DNA of 64,000 nt, taken from Eggerthella timonensis (lineage in GTDB: Bacteria > Actinomycetota > Coriobacteriia > Coriobacteriales > Eggerthellaceae). The stretch lies in NCBI RefSeq assembly GCF_900184265.1, contig NZ_FXXA01000002.1, positions 1,010,734 to 1,074,733 of the forward strand, in the 5' to 3' direction. Position numbers and translations under genes: made by a program. Positions within the stretch are counted from its first letter, which is position 1; each line of letters begins with the position of its first letter. The notes under the pieces are model-generated. The model was not told the origin of the DNA. It worked only from the letters and a program-made list of their open reading frames with translations, and did no database searches. This document shows, piece by piece, positions 44,749-52,807 of this stretch.

Positions 44749-46365
44749 ATGTTCAAGAACGCTGCGGGCGAGGGCGTGCGGATGGATCTGTCGCGCCGGT
44801 CGTTCCTGACGGGCGTGGCCGGCGTGGGCGCCATCGCGGCGCTCGGCGGTCTGGCGGGATGCGCTCCGTCGCAGGAGAAAGCCGATGCGTCCGACGCGAA
44901 GGCGGATGCGGCCGCGGGCCCGAAGACCTACGACAAGGTGGACGCCACCTACGATACCGATCTGCTCATCGTGGGCGGAGGCGGCAGCGGCTTGGCCTGC
45001 GCGGTGCAGGCGGCGCTCAACAACACCAGCTTCATCCTCATCGAGAAGGGCTCCGAGCTGGGCGGCAACGCCAGCTTCGTGGAGGGCATGTTCGCCATCG
45101 AGTCGAAGATGGCCGAGGAGCAGGGCATTCACGTGACGCCGTCCGAGATCATCGAGGCCGAGCTCGTGCGCGGCCAGCATCGCCAGAACGGCGCGCTGTG
45201 GATGGACTTGTGCGCGAAGTCTGCCGAGAACATCGAATGGTGCCTGGAGCAGGGCGTCATGTACAGCGGGGTCATCGACGAGTACAACGGCGGCCTGTAC
45301 CCCACGTTCCACTGGTTCAAGGACGGCAAGTGCAAGATCGGCTACGTCGAGCCCATGATCAAGCGCGTGGAAGAGCTGGGCATCGAGGTGCACCTCAACA
45401 CGGCCGCCACCGCGCTCATCCAGAAGGACGGCGCGATCGTCGGCGCGTACGCCGAGGGCGACGAGGGCGTGGTTCAGTACAACTGCAAGGCCGTCGTGTT
45501 CGCCACCGGCGGCTTCGGCGGCAACCCCGAGCTCATCGAGAAGCAGGGCTGGGACATCGAGAACCTGTTCGTGGTGGGCTCGTCCAATGCGGCGGGCGAC
45601 GCCTACCGCATGGCGCTCGAGGTGGGCGCGAAGGACTTCATGACCGACTCCGCGCAGAGTATCCTGTACAACATCCCCGCGCTGCCTCCCATCGACTTCC
45701 ACAAAGACGCGCTCAACCCCGTGAACGGCTACTTCGGCATCGCGGCGGGCGGCCCGGTGCTGTGGGTCAACGAGGACGGCGACCGCTATACGCGCGAGAA
45801 CCTCACCGACGACAACCTCGTGCTCCAGTGCATCCCCGGCAAGGACAACCTGGCGAACTACGTAGTGTTCGATCAGGGGATCTTCGACACGTTCTTCGGC
45901 ACCACCGATGAGGGCCGCGCCATGTTCGAGGACGCGGTGAGCGGCGACAAGACTGAGACGCTGTTCAAGGCGGACAGCATCAAGGGACTGGCCGACGCAT
46001 GCGGCCTCGATGCGGACGCGCTGGCGAAGACGGTCGAACGCTACAACGAGTTGGCGAAGAAGGGCAACGACGACGACTTCGGCAAGCCGGCCGAGAAGAT
46101 GGTGGCCATCGAGAACGGCCCGTTCTATCTGGCCAAGCTGGGATACAGCTTCTTCTTCGAAGTGGGCGGCGTCACCACCGACAAGCAGCGTCGCGTGCTC
46201 GACGACCAGCTGCAGCCCATCCCCGGCCTGTACGCTATCGGCAACGACGGCAACATGCTGTACCGCCACGTGTACACCATCAACATGCCGGGCACTGCGT
46301 TCGGCAACCAGGTGAACTCGGGTCGCGAGGCGGCCAACAACGTGGCCGCGTTTCTGAAAGCCTAA
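44749..46365 (+). CDS. Tat-exported FAD-dependent reductase
   Basis: A 538-residue flavoprotein. RR at 16-17 (SRRSFLTGVAG) and GGLAGC with Cys38 form a Tat lipoprotein signal. FAD motif: LLIVGGGGSGLACAVQAA. Later motifs are ATGGFGGNPEL and SSNAAGDAYRMALEVGA, and the end GTAFGNQVNSGREAANNVA is typical of the fumarate-reductase/urocanate-reductase group. ATG 44749 was chosen because GGAAGGGAG sits 6 bases upstream; the ATG at 44722 has no such site. The divergent LuxR gene at 44481 is the likely regulator. No electron partner is linked. Confidence 0.86.
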   Translation: MFKNAAGEGVRMDLSRRSFLTGVAGVGAIAALGGLAGCAPSQEKADASDAKADAAAGPKTYDKVDATYDTDLLIVGGGGSGLACAVQAALNNTSFILIEKGSELGGNASFVEGMFAIESKMAEEQGIHVTPSEIIEAELVRGQHRQNGALWMDLCAKSAENIEWCLEQGVMYSGVIDEYNGGLYPTFHWFKDGKCKIGYVEPMIKRVEELGIEVHLNTAATALIQKDGAIVGAYAEGDEGVVQYNCKAVVFATGGFGGNPELIEKQGWDIENLFVVGSSNAAGDAYRMALEVGAKDFMTDSAQSILYNIPALPPIDFHKDALNPVNGYFGIAAGGPVLWVNEDGDRYTRENLTDDNLVLQCIPGKDNLANYVVFDQGIFDTFFGTTDEGRAMFEDAVSGDKTETLFKADSIKGLADACGLDADALAKTVERYNELAKKGNDDDFGKPAEKMVAIENGPFYLAKLGYSFFFEVGGVTTDKQRRVLDDQLQPIPGLYAIGNDGNMLYRHVYTINMPGTAFGNQVNSGREAANNVAAFLKA

Positions 46366-46392
46366 CGCACCTACGCGCACCTACGCGAAGCA

Positions 46393-46427
46393 GGGGCCGC
46401 AGCCTCTCCCTCCCCGGCTGCGGGCCC
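46393..46427 (+). terminator. Terminator-like hairpin
   Basis: GGGGCCGCAGCC (46393-46404) and GGCTGCGGGCCC (46416-46427) form an 11-bp stem with a bulge, 28 bp after the flavoprotein stop. CTGGTTTATT follows. Confidence 0.55.
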
Positions 46428-46461
46428 GTGCTGGTTTATTCGGCTCCTTGTGTCGCTGACG

Positions 46462-46614
46462 TGGACGCAAAACGGCAGCTATGACAATTTCAGGGGCAAT
46501 AGCGAACCCCAGGCGGCACGAGAATTTCCGGCCACCTGGGGTTTCTGTTGTCGCCTCACAGTGAAGCTGGAGTTGCGCGTCCCGAACATTGTCATGGGTG
46601 CCCTTTTGCGCCCA
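46462..46614 (+). repeat. Palindromic ~152-bp element, copy B
   Basis: Same family and orientation as copy A at 42791. The left end TGGACGCAAAACGGCAGC and right end GGGTGCCCTTTTGCGCCCA keep the arms with several mismatches. The core keeps CACCTGGGGTTTCTGTTG. It is the most diverged of the three copies. It lies 3' of the flavoprotein gene. Confidence 0.8.
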
Positions 46615-46626
46615 CGGCGGGGCGCG

Positions 46627-46650
46627 CTCTATATTAAACCACCGTTGACA
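46627..46650 (-). repeat. 24-bp dispersed repeat, copy 1 (inverted)
   Basis: Read on the minus strand it is TGTCAACGG then TGGTTTAATATAGAG. Copies 2 and 3 at 46779 and 46993 are on the plus strand. Pairwise differences are about 3-5 bases in 24. Confidence 0.55.
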
Positions 46651-46778
46651 CGTACTGACGTTCGCCCGCAAATCGGCTCAGCTGCTTGCGATCGGGCCCG
46701 ATCGCAAGCCTTCCTTGCCGGGCTGCAGCATGCATGGGGGGCGGCTCGACCCCGTCGGTCCCGGTACGGCCCGGCGTA

Positions 46779-46802
46779 TGTCGACGGCGGTTCAACATAG
46801 GG
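46779..46802 (+). repeat. 24-bp dispersed repeat, copy 2
   Basis: TGTCGACGG then CGGTTCAACATAGGG. It lies 129 bp right of copy 1 and 191 bp left of copy 3. Flanking sequences are not similar. Confidence 0.55.
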
Positions 46803-46992
46803 ATTCTCGTTTCGCGGCCGTTTTCGACGGGTACACGTCGCCGTTCAAGGCGTCTCGCGGCGCGGAAAAATGCACCGAGCCGCTGAGCTGGCCCTTTGGA
46901 AAACGTCCTCCTATGATCGGTGCGCTTGCTCGGGCGAAGCCCTTCCGAACGACGGATACCCGTCGGAAACGGCCACGACTGGAGGATCTCTA

Positions 46993-47016
46993 TGTCGATG
47001 GTGGTTTAACATAGAG
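46993..47016 (+). repeat. 24-bp dispersed repeat, copy 3
   Basis: TGTCGATGG then TGGTTTAACATAGAG. It is the closest match to copy 1 once that copy is inverted. Possible recombination-site or protein-binding repeat; no function seen. Confidence 0.55.
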
Positions 47017-47109
47017 GGGGCGCGGCGGTGCACGGAGGGGCGCGGCGGGGCATGATGCGCGGCGGGGCACGCCGGTGCACGGCCCTGCTCGGCTTCGCAC
47101 AGCGATCCT

Positions 47110-47156
47110 TTTTGTAGCTTTGGCTACAAAATACTTGTTCCCGCGTTACATATTAC
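47110..47156 (+). promoter_or_regulatory. Crp/Fnr-type dyad upstream of a -10 element
   Basis: TTTTGTAGC-TTTG-GCTACAAAA (47110-47131) is a perfect 9-bp dyad. It contains TGTAG-N6-CTACA, the geometry of Crp/Fnr sites. Its centre (47120.5) lies about 30 bp before a -10-like TATTAC (47151-47156), close to the -41.5 position of class II activators. No -35 is evident. The probable activator is the Crp/Fnr protein at 57108. Confidence 0.5.
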
Positions 47157-47245
47157 TCGTGACGTGATTGACTGCTTCCAAAAACCGCCCCTTTTACTAT
47201 AGAGATGCCAAGAATTCTTGGTAGCCGACAAGGAAGGGGTTTCTT

Positions 47246-47707
47246 ATGACTGAAGTTGATCCGCAAGTGAGGTTCGAGTACACCCACGGCCCGTGCCTGT
47301 ATTCCAACCTGGCGGGAATCGAGCCGGAAGTGATCGAGGACCGTCACATCCGCCTGCGCATGCCGCTGAGCTTCATCCATGTCAACCACGTGGGCGTCGC
47401 GTATGCAGGGAGCCTCTTCGTTCTGGCAGAGGTCTCCGCTGGCGCGCTGTTCACCCAGGTGTTCGGCACCGGGAAGTTCGTCCCGATCATCCAGAGCGCG
47501 TCCATCAAGTACGTCGCGCCCGGCAAGTCGGCGATGATCGTCGACGTCGAGGTGCCGGAAGAGGAGGCTGCAGCGAAGGTCAAGATGATCGAAGAGCGCG
47601 GTCGCGGTCGCGTTCCCTTCAACCTCACGATCACCGACGAGGACGGAACGGTCCTCTCCGAGGCGGAGTTCGTGACGTACGCGCTTCCGGCCAACGCGAA
47701 CCTGTAG
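47246..47707 (+). CDS. Hotdog-fold thioesterase-like protein (DUF4442-like)
   Basis: 153 residues with a single hotdog domain: HVNHVGVAYAGSLFVLAEVS carries the central helix, and VPIIQSASIKYVAPGKSAMIV the strand region. Such proteins cleave acyl-CoA thioesters or act as dehydratases. It is the first gene of the acyl-CoA operon and follows AAGGAAGGGG-type sequence. In that setting it may release CoA from a product or rescue trapped CoA esters. No counterpart exists in the E. coli cai operon. Confidence 0.75.
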   Translation: MTEVDPQVRFEYTHGPCLYSNLAGIEPEVIEDRHIRLRMPLSFIHVNHVGVAYAGSLFVLAEVSAGALFTQVFGTGKFVPIIQSASIKYVAPGKSAMIVDVEVPEEEAAAKVKMIEERGRGRVPFNLTITDEDGTVLSEAEFVTYALPANANL

Positions 47708-47805
47708 GACGAAACAAGAGCCTCTGAACCGGGGCGAAAGACTTCACGTATGCACTTCCAATCAGAGCGTCCAACGCTAGCAGCACCTGAACAAAGGAGA
47801 GTGTT

Positions 47806-48957
47806 ATGGATTTCAGTTTCACCGACGAGCAAATGCTTCTTGCCGACAGCCTGACCGAATGCCTCAAGCGCAACTTCACGCAGGAGGATTTCAACAAGGC
47901 CTACGAGAATGAAGAGTTCCCCATGGACGCGTGGAAGGCGCTGGCCGACAACGGCTTCCTCGCGATCGGCGCGCCCGAGGAGTTCGGCGGCACCCCGGCC
48001 GACCTCGTGACGCAGACTCTCGTCGCCTACCTCATCAACAAGTACGGCGGCCCGCTCGCGGGCTTCTACACCCTGGGCATGACCACGCTGCGCGACCTGC
48101 ACGAGTTCGGCTCCGACGAGCACAAGAAGCTGATCGTCGAGCAGTACCTCAAGGGCGGCACCCCCTTCGCGCTCGGCATGTCCGAGCCGAACGCCGGCTC
48201 CGACGTGGCCGGCCTACAGACCTCGTACGTGCACGACGGCGACAACGTCATCATCAACGGCAGCAAGCACTACAACACCATCGCGAACCAGGTGGACTAC
48301 ATCCTCCTGCTCGCCAAGGACGCCGCCGTCGAGAACGTCTACCAGGCGGTGACGATGTTCATCCTGCCCGCCGACACGCCGGGCGTGGAGATCACCACGC
48401 TGCCGAAGCTGGGCGGCAAGAACCCCCTGCACATCTGCGAGATCTTCCTCAAGGACGTCGTGCTGCCGAAATCCATGATCCTGGGCGCTGAGCACGCCGG
48501 GTTCAAGCAGAGCATGAAGAACTTCGAGATCGAGCGCATCGCCTCCGTCGCCGGCTCGCTGGCCGTGGCGGAGAACGCCTTCGAGGACGCCGCCGCGTAC
48601 GCCAACCAGCGCGTGCAGTACGGCCGTCCCATCGGCGAGAACCAGCTGATCCAGGAGAAGATCTTCGAGATGAAGATGAACGTCGAGCTGATGCGCTCGT
48701 ACCTGTTCCGCGTCGCCTGGATGAAGGATCAGGACATGGACGTCCGCGTCGACCATGCGCTGCTCAAGTACTTCATGGTCCAGACCTGCCAGAAGGTCGT
48801 CGACGACGCGGTGCAGGTGCTGGGCGGCCTCGGCCTCGTCGGCAACCATCGCGTGATGAAGTACTACTGCGAGTGCCGTTCGTCCCGCATCGGCGCCGGC
48901 AGCGACCAGGTGATGATCTTCAGCACCGCTCCGCAGATCCTCAAGCAGTTCAAGTAG
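47806..48957 (+). CDS. Acyl-CoA dehydrogenase/reductase, CaiA-like
   Basis: 383 residues. FAD and substrate motifs: FALGMSEPNAGSDVAGLQT, ANQRVQYGRPIGENQLIQEK and VQVLGGLGLVGNHRVMKYY. The C-terminal segment reads RIGAGSDQVMIFSTAPQILK, where typical short-chain enzymes have IYEGTSEIQ with the catalytic Glu. As I recall, CaiA (crotonobetainyl-CoA reductase) has the same kind of Glu-free RIGGGTDE segment, so this enzyme may work in the reducing direction with electrons from EtfAB. It has the typical length. The start follows AAAGGAGAG. Upstream is the thioesterase, downstream the CoA-transferase. Confidence 0.85.
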   Translation: MDFSFTDEQMLLADSLTECLKRNFTQEDFNKAYENEEFPMDAWKALADNGFLAIGAPEEFGGTPADLVTQTLVAYLINKYGGPLAGFYTLGMTTLRDLHEFGSDEHKKLIVEQYLKGGTPFALGMSEPNAGSDVAGLQTSYVHDGDNVIINGSKHYNTIANQVDYILLLAKDAAVENVYQAVTMFILPADTPGVEITTLPKLGGKNPLHICEIFLKDVVLPKSMILGAEHAGFKQSMKNFEIERIASVAGSLAVAENAFEDAAAYANQRVQYGRPIGENQLIQEKIFEMKMNVELMRSYLFRVAWMKDQDMDVRVDHALLKYFMVQTCQKVVDDAVQVLGGLGLVGNHRVMKYYCECRSSRIGAGSDQVMIFSTAPQILKQFK

Positions 48958-49026
48958 GCCTCGGGGCGGTTGCCCGATGGGGTTCGGCAACCGCCCTGCT
49001 CACCGGATCAAGGAAGGATGGACAGT

Positions 49027-50304
49027 ATGGCTCATACATTTGACGTCCCTGCGTTCGGCCCGCTTTCAGGGGTGAAGGTCCTCGATACGGGCCAGATCAT
49101 CGCAGGCCCCTTCGCCGGTTGCCTCATGGCGGAGAGCGGCGCGACGGTCATCCATGTGGACAGCGTGCGCGCTCCCGATGGGACGCGCGGCACCTACGGC
49201 TGGTCGCAGGAGCATCGCAACCAGCTCAACATGGCCCTCGATATCCCTTCCGAGGAGGGCAGGAAGGTCTTCTTGAGGCTCATCAAGTGGGCCGACATCT
49301 GGATCGAGTCCTCCAAGGGCGGCACGTACGAGAAGTGGGGGCTCACCGACGAGCTTCTGTGGGAGTACAACCCCCGGCTCGCCATCGTGCACACGTCGGG
49401 ATACGGCCAGACGGGCCTCCCCGAGTACGTGAAGCAGGGTTCCTACGATGCCGCAGGCCAGGCGTTCTCCGGGTACATGTCGCTCAACGGCATGCCGGAC
49501 ACCCCGATGAAGGTCAACCCCTACATCTGCGACTACGTGACGGCGCTCAACACGTGCTGGTGCGCCATGGCGTGCTACATCTCCTCCCTGCGCAGCGGCA
49601 AGGGGGAGTCGGCCGACGTCGCCCAGTACGAGACGATGGTCAAGATCATGAACACGAAGCCCGCGGATTGGCTGAACGATCGCAAGGTCACGCCGCGCAC
49701 GGGCAACGCCGACAACCTGGCGGCGGCGTTCAGCTTCTACACCTGCAAGGACGGCGTGCCCATCTTCATCGGCATGTCGGGCGCCGGCCCCGCCAAGGCC
49801 GGGTATCCGATCGTCGGGCTGCCCGAGCCGGGCACGGGCGACCCTGACTTCCCCGCAGGGATGGGCGGCGACGTCATCTGGTCCGAGCGCGGCCAGCGCA
49901 TCGACAAGGCTGTCGCCGACTACTGCGCGGCGCACGACTCGCAAGAGGTCGAGGCCGTGATGAAGGAGAAGAAGATCCCCTGCCAGCGCGTCTACACGCT
50001 CGAGGATTGCGAGAACGACCCCCATTTCCAGGCGCGCGAAGTGTTCACCGAATGGGAGGATCCGATCTTCGGCAAGCTCAAGGGCATCGGCCTGATCAAC
50101 AAGTTCAAGGTGAATCCCGCTCAGATCTGGCGAGGCGCCCCGTTGTTCGGCAACGACAACGACGACATCCTGGGCGAGCTCGGGTTCTCGGAGGACGAGA
50201 TCAAGGCGCTTTACGACGGCGGCACCATCAAGCAGTGGGACCGCGACGAGTCGATCAGGTACCTCGGGCTCGACCAAAAGTTTGGTCTCGAGCCCTCGCA
50301 ATAA
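49027..50304 (+). CDS. Class III CoA-transferase, CaiB-like
   Basis: 425 residues. It starts with PLSGVKVLDTGQIIAGPFAG, the family III signature, and has SYDAAGQAFSGYMSLNG with the Asp that forms the acyl-aspartyl intermediate. It moves CoA between carboxylic acids in the cytoplasm, so one ATP-activated molecule can start a cycle. The start is ATG 49027, eight bases after AAGGAAGG; ATG 49018 lies too near the site. It probably swaps CoA between the reduced product and a new substrate. The actual acid is unknown. Confidence 0.87.
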   Translation: MAHTFDVPAFGPLSGVKVLDTGQIIAGPFAGCLMAESGATVIHVDSVRAPDGTRGTYGWSQEHRNQLNMALDIPSEEGRKVFLRLIKWADIWIESSKGGTYEKWGLTDELLWEYNPRLAIVHTSGYGQTGLPEYVKQGSYDAAGQAFSGYMSLNGMPDTPMKVNPYICDYVTALNTCWCAMACYISSLRSGKGESADVAQYETMVKIMNTKPADWLNDRKVTPRTGNADNLAAAFSFYTCKDGVPIFIGMSGAGPAKAGYPIVGLPEPGTGDPDFPAGMGGDVIWSERGQRIDKAVADYCAAHDSQEVEAVMKEKKIPCQRVYTLEDCENDPHFQAREVFTEWEDPIFGKLKGIGLINKFKVNPAQIWRGAPLFGNDNDDILGELGFSEDEIKALYDGGTIKQWDRDESIRYLGLDQKFGLEPSQ

Positions 50305-50421
50305 CGGTACAGCGGAAAGCTGCTGCGGGCGCGGGAGTCGTCTTGGAGAGGAAGATCTCTCGCGCCTGCACGGCCACTTGCGTTTGTAGTCCGTAAGCAA
50401 CATCTCGAATAAGCAGTTCGC

Positions 50422-50496
50422 GCTCGCCCGTCGAAACGCAGGCATTTCGTAAGGGCTTGGAAAGACATTGCCTCCGTAGCAAGCCGGCGGGCGAGC
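50422..50496 (+). other. Structured leader upstream of the MFS gene
   Basis: GCTCGCCCG (50422-50430) and CGGGCGAGC (50488-50496) are perfect 9-bp arms; GGCTTG (50454-50459) and CAAGCC (50480-50485) pair inside. The 247-bp gap 50305-50551 is by far the longest in the operon and holds no gene. A cis-acting RNA or internal promoter region is possible. Confidence 0.45.
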
Positions 50497-50551
50497 TCGA
50501 CGCTGTCAGCACTCGACAAGACTATCCGTGCAAGGAAGGGGATGAGAGACC

Positions 50552-51979
50552 ATGTCCGACGTGCAATTGAAGAACCCGACGCGATCGTTGTACATTCTCT
50601 TTGCCGGCGTGTTCATCATGATGGTCGTGGTGACGGTCAACACGCCCGCTTATCCGGCCATCATGGCCGATCTGAAGTTCGAAGCGGTGTACATCACGTG
50701 GATCAACGTGTTCTACGCGCTTGCCGCCGCCGTTCTGGCACCGGTGATGGGCCGGTTCGGCGACTTGGCCGGTTTGAAGAAGGCGCTGGTGGCCGGTCTG
50801 ATTGTGTTCGCGATCGGCACGCTCCTGCTGGCCATCGCTCCTGCTCTGCCCGTGTACCTCGGCGGCCGCTTCGCCCAGGGCCTCGGCGTGGCGTGCGCGA
50901 TGCCCGCCTGCATGACGTTCATCGGGCGTTTTTTCCCGCCCGACAAGATCGCGAAGAACTTCACCATCTTCGGCGCTTGCTGCACCGCCGGCCCGATCTT
51001 CGGGCCGCTCATCGCGAGCGCGTTCCTGTCAGCCGACTTCCTCGGTTGGCGGCTGATGTACGCGACCGGCGCGGCTCTCGCGGGCCTGGTCGGCATCATC
51101 GTGATATTCGTCCTGCCCAAGATTCCCGCCGTAGTCCAGGAGAAGACGAAGTTCGACGTCTCCGGCGCGGTCTGCATGTTCATCGCCGTCGGCAGCTTCC
51201 TGCTCTCGCCGACGCTCGCAAGCCTCAACGGGTGGACGTCGCCCATCGTCATCGGGCTGCTCGCCCTGTTCCTGGTCTTCGGCATCGCCTTCATCGTGCT
51301 TGAAACCAAGAAGGCGAACCCGCTGGTCAACTTGAAGTTCGTGAAGTCGAAGAACTTCAGCATCCCCATCGTGATCTACATGGTGTTCAGCGCCATGCTC
51401 CAGGCTTTCATGTACATGCTCTCGTACGTCGTCGTGCTCGGCATGGGCCATCCTGCAGCCATGACGGGAACCATCTTCTCCTTCATGTACATCATCATGA
51501 CGGCTTCGGCGGTGCTCGTCGGCAAGCTGATGGCCAAGGTCAACTGGCGCACGGTCGCGTTCATCCCGATCATCCTCAACATAGCAGGTTGCGTGACGTT
51601 CATGCTCACGAACGCGCAAAGCCCCATCTGGATGGTGTTCCTCGCGTGCGGCTTCCTGGGCGTTGCGAACGCGTTCAACACCCCGCTCTTCACCACGAGC
51701 GCCATGGCCAAGGTTCCCGACGAGAGCGCTCGCGGCTCGGCATCGGGCACGTTCAGGATGCTCGGCGACTTGGGCGGTCCTATCGGCGTCGCGGTGTTCA
51801 TCCCGATGCTGACCGGCCTCGCCCTGCGTCCCGACGGCGTGATGGACTACAGCGCCGCCTTCCCCCAGGTTGCCATGACGATGGGCATCGTCATCGCGCT
51901 GTGCCTGATCCTCGCGTTCTTCTATCCCCGTCATGATCCGAAGGAAGACGCGGAAGCCGGCGCCGCAAGCGCCGAATAG
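50552..51979 (+). CDS. MFS transporter of the DHA2 (EmrB/QacA-like) type
   Basis: 475 residues with about 14 membrane segments, as usual for DHA2. Loop motif GRFGDLAGLKKALVAGLIVF resembles motif A, and AGPIFGPLIASAF the antiporter motif C. The C-terminus is an acidic Ala-rich tail. Its place in the middle of the acyl-CoA operon suggests it brings in the acid substrate or expels the reduced product, replacing the BCCT antiporter CaiT of carnitine operons. Family relatives are mostly exporters, so product efflux is plausible. ATG 50552 follows AAGGAAGGGG. Confidence 0.82.
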   Translation: MSDVQLKNPTRSLYILFAGVFIMMVVVTVNTPAYPAIMADLKFEAVYITWINVFYALAAAVLAPVMGRFGDLAGLKKALVAGLIVFAIGTLLLAIAPALPVYLGGRFAQGLGVACAMPACMTFIGRFFPPDKIAKNFTIFGACCTAGPIFGPLIASAFLSADFLGWRLMYATGAALAGLVGIIVIFVLPKIPAVVQEKTKFDVSGAVCMFIAVGSFLLSPTLASLNGWTSPIVIGLLALFLVFGIAFIVLETKKANPLVNLKFVKSKNFSIPIVIYMVFSAMLQAFMYMLSYVVVLGMGHPAAMTGTIFSFMYIIMTASAVLVGKLMAKVNWRTVAFIPIILNIAGCVTFMLTNAQSPIWMVFLACGFLGVANAFNTPLFTTSAMAKVPDESARGSASGTFRMLGDLGGPIGVAVFIPMLTGLALRPDGVMDYSAAFPQVAMTMGIVIALCLILAFFYPRHDPKEDAEAGAASAE

Positions 51980-52015
51980 ACGGTTTATGAGATCGAGTTA
52001 GAAAGAAGGTAGTGC

Positions 52016-52807
52016 ATGGATATTCTATTCTGCTACAAGTTGTCGCCCGACAGCGAGGACGTGAAGGGCCTGCCCAACGGCGACATTACGTACGAGAAGG
52101 CGAAGTGGATCGTGGGCGATTACGACTTGTCGGCTGCGGAGGCGGCGGTCTCGCTCGCGAAGACCTGCGATGCCACGGTGAAGGGTCTGAGCGTCGGCAA
52201 CGAGGAGCTGAAGAACTCCCGGACGCGCAAGGGCGTGCTGGCGCGCGGCTGCGACGAGCTGGTGCTGCTCCAGGACGCGTCGCTCGAACAGCTCGACAGC
52301 CATCAGACCGCCGCTTTGCTGGCGAAGATGGTGCAGACGCTCGAGGGCTACGACCTCGTCGTGTGCGGCGAGGGCTCGAGCGACGAGTACGCCCGCCAGG
52401 TCGGGCTGCAGCTCGGCGAGATGCTCGGCGTCCCGACGACCAACGCCGTCAGCAAGCTCGTGGGCATCGAGGACGGCAAGCTCGTCGCCGAGCGCACGGT
52501 CGGCAACGCGGTGCACACGTTGGAGATCCCGCTCCCAGCTGTGGTGAGCGTCACCTCTGATATCTTCGAACCCTGCATCCCTTCGATGCGGGACATCCTG
52601 GACGCCGGCAAGAAGCCCGTCACGGAGCTGTCGCTCGCCGACATCGGCGAGGTTCCCGCGGCTTCCACCGTTCTTGAGCTGCGCGCTCCTAAGGAGAAGG
52701 ACCGCAAGCGCATCGTCATCGAGGGCAGCGCCGAGGAGATCGCGACCGAGTTCGTGAACGCCTTGGAACGCGACGGCCTACTGGAAGGAGGTTTCGCCAA
52801 TGTCTAG
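52016..52807 (+). CDS. fixA: Electron-transfer flavoprotein beta subunit (FixA-like)
   Basis: 263 residues with ETF beta features: MDILFCYKLSPDSEDVKGLP at the N-terminus, GYDLVVCGEGSSDEYARQVGLQLGEMLGVP in the nucleotide-binding half, and ALPAVVSVTSD-like PLPAVVSVTSDIFEPCIPS. It binds AMP or FAD and dimerises with the alpha subunit, which overlaps it by 8 bp. With FixB, FixC and FixX it passes electrons between the CaiA-like enzyme and the quinone/ferredoxin pool. The start follows GAAGG. Confidence 0.88.
   Translation: MDILFCYKLSPDSEDVKGLPNGDITYEKAKWIVGDYDLSAAEAAVSLAKTCDATVKGLSVGNEELKNSRTRKGVLARGCDELVLLQDASLEQLDSHQTAALLAKMVQTLEGYDLVVCGEGSSDEYARQVGLQLGEMLGVPTTNAVSKLVGIEDGKLVAERTVGNAVHTLEIPLPAVVSVTSDIFEPCIPSMRDILDAGKKPVTELSLADIGEVPAASTVLELRAPKEKDRKRIVIEGSAEEIATEFVNALERDGLLEGGFANV

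Larger units (their letters stand above)
46621..47109. other. Gene-free stretch with short repeats
   Basis: No convincing gene is present in these ~490 bp on either strand. They hold the three 24-bp repeats, a G/C-rich low-complexity run near 47020-47090 (GGCGGGGCA/GGCGGTGCA variants) and no RNA gene that I recognise. The stretch may be the scar of a lost mobile element. Confidence 0.4.

Noticed and set aside
46450-47055. Small plus-strand open frames sharing a YVDGGST/YVDGGLT string
   Set aside because: The shared string comes from the 24-bp DNA repeats. No ribosome site or conserved domain supports a gene.
47110-47131. TTTTGTAGC hairpin as a Rho-independent terminator
   Set aside because: No gene ends just upstream, no T-run follows, and the placement relative to TATTAC fits an activator site better.
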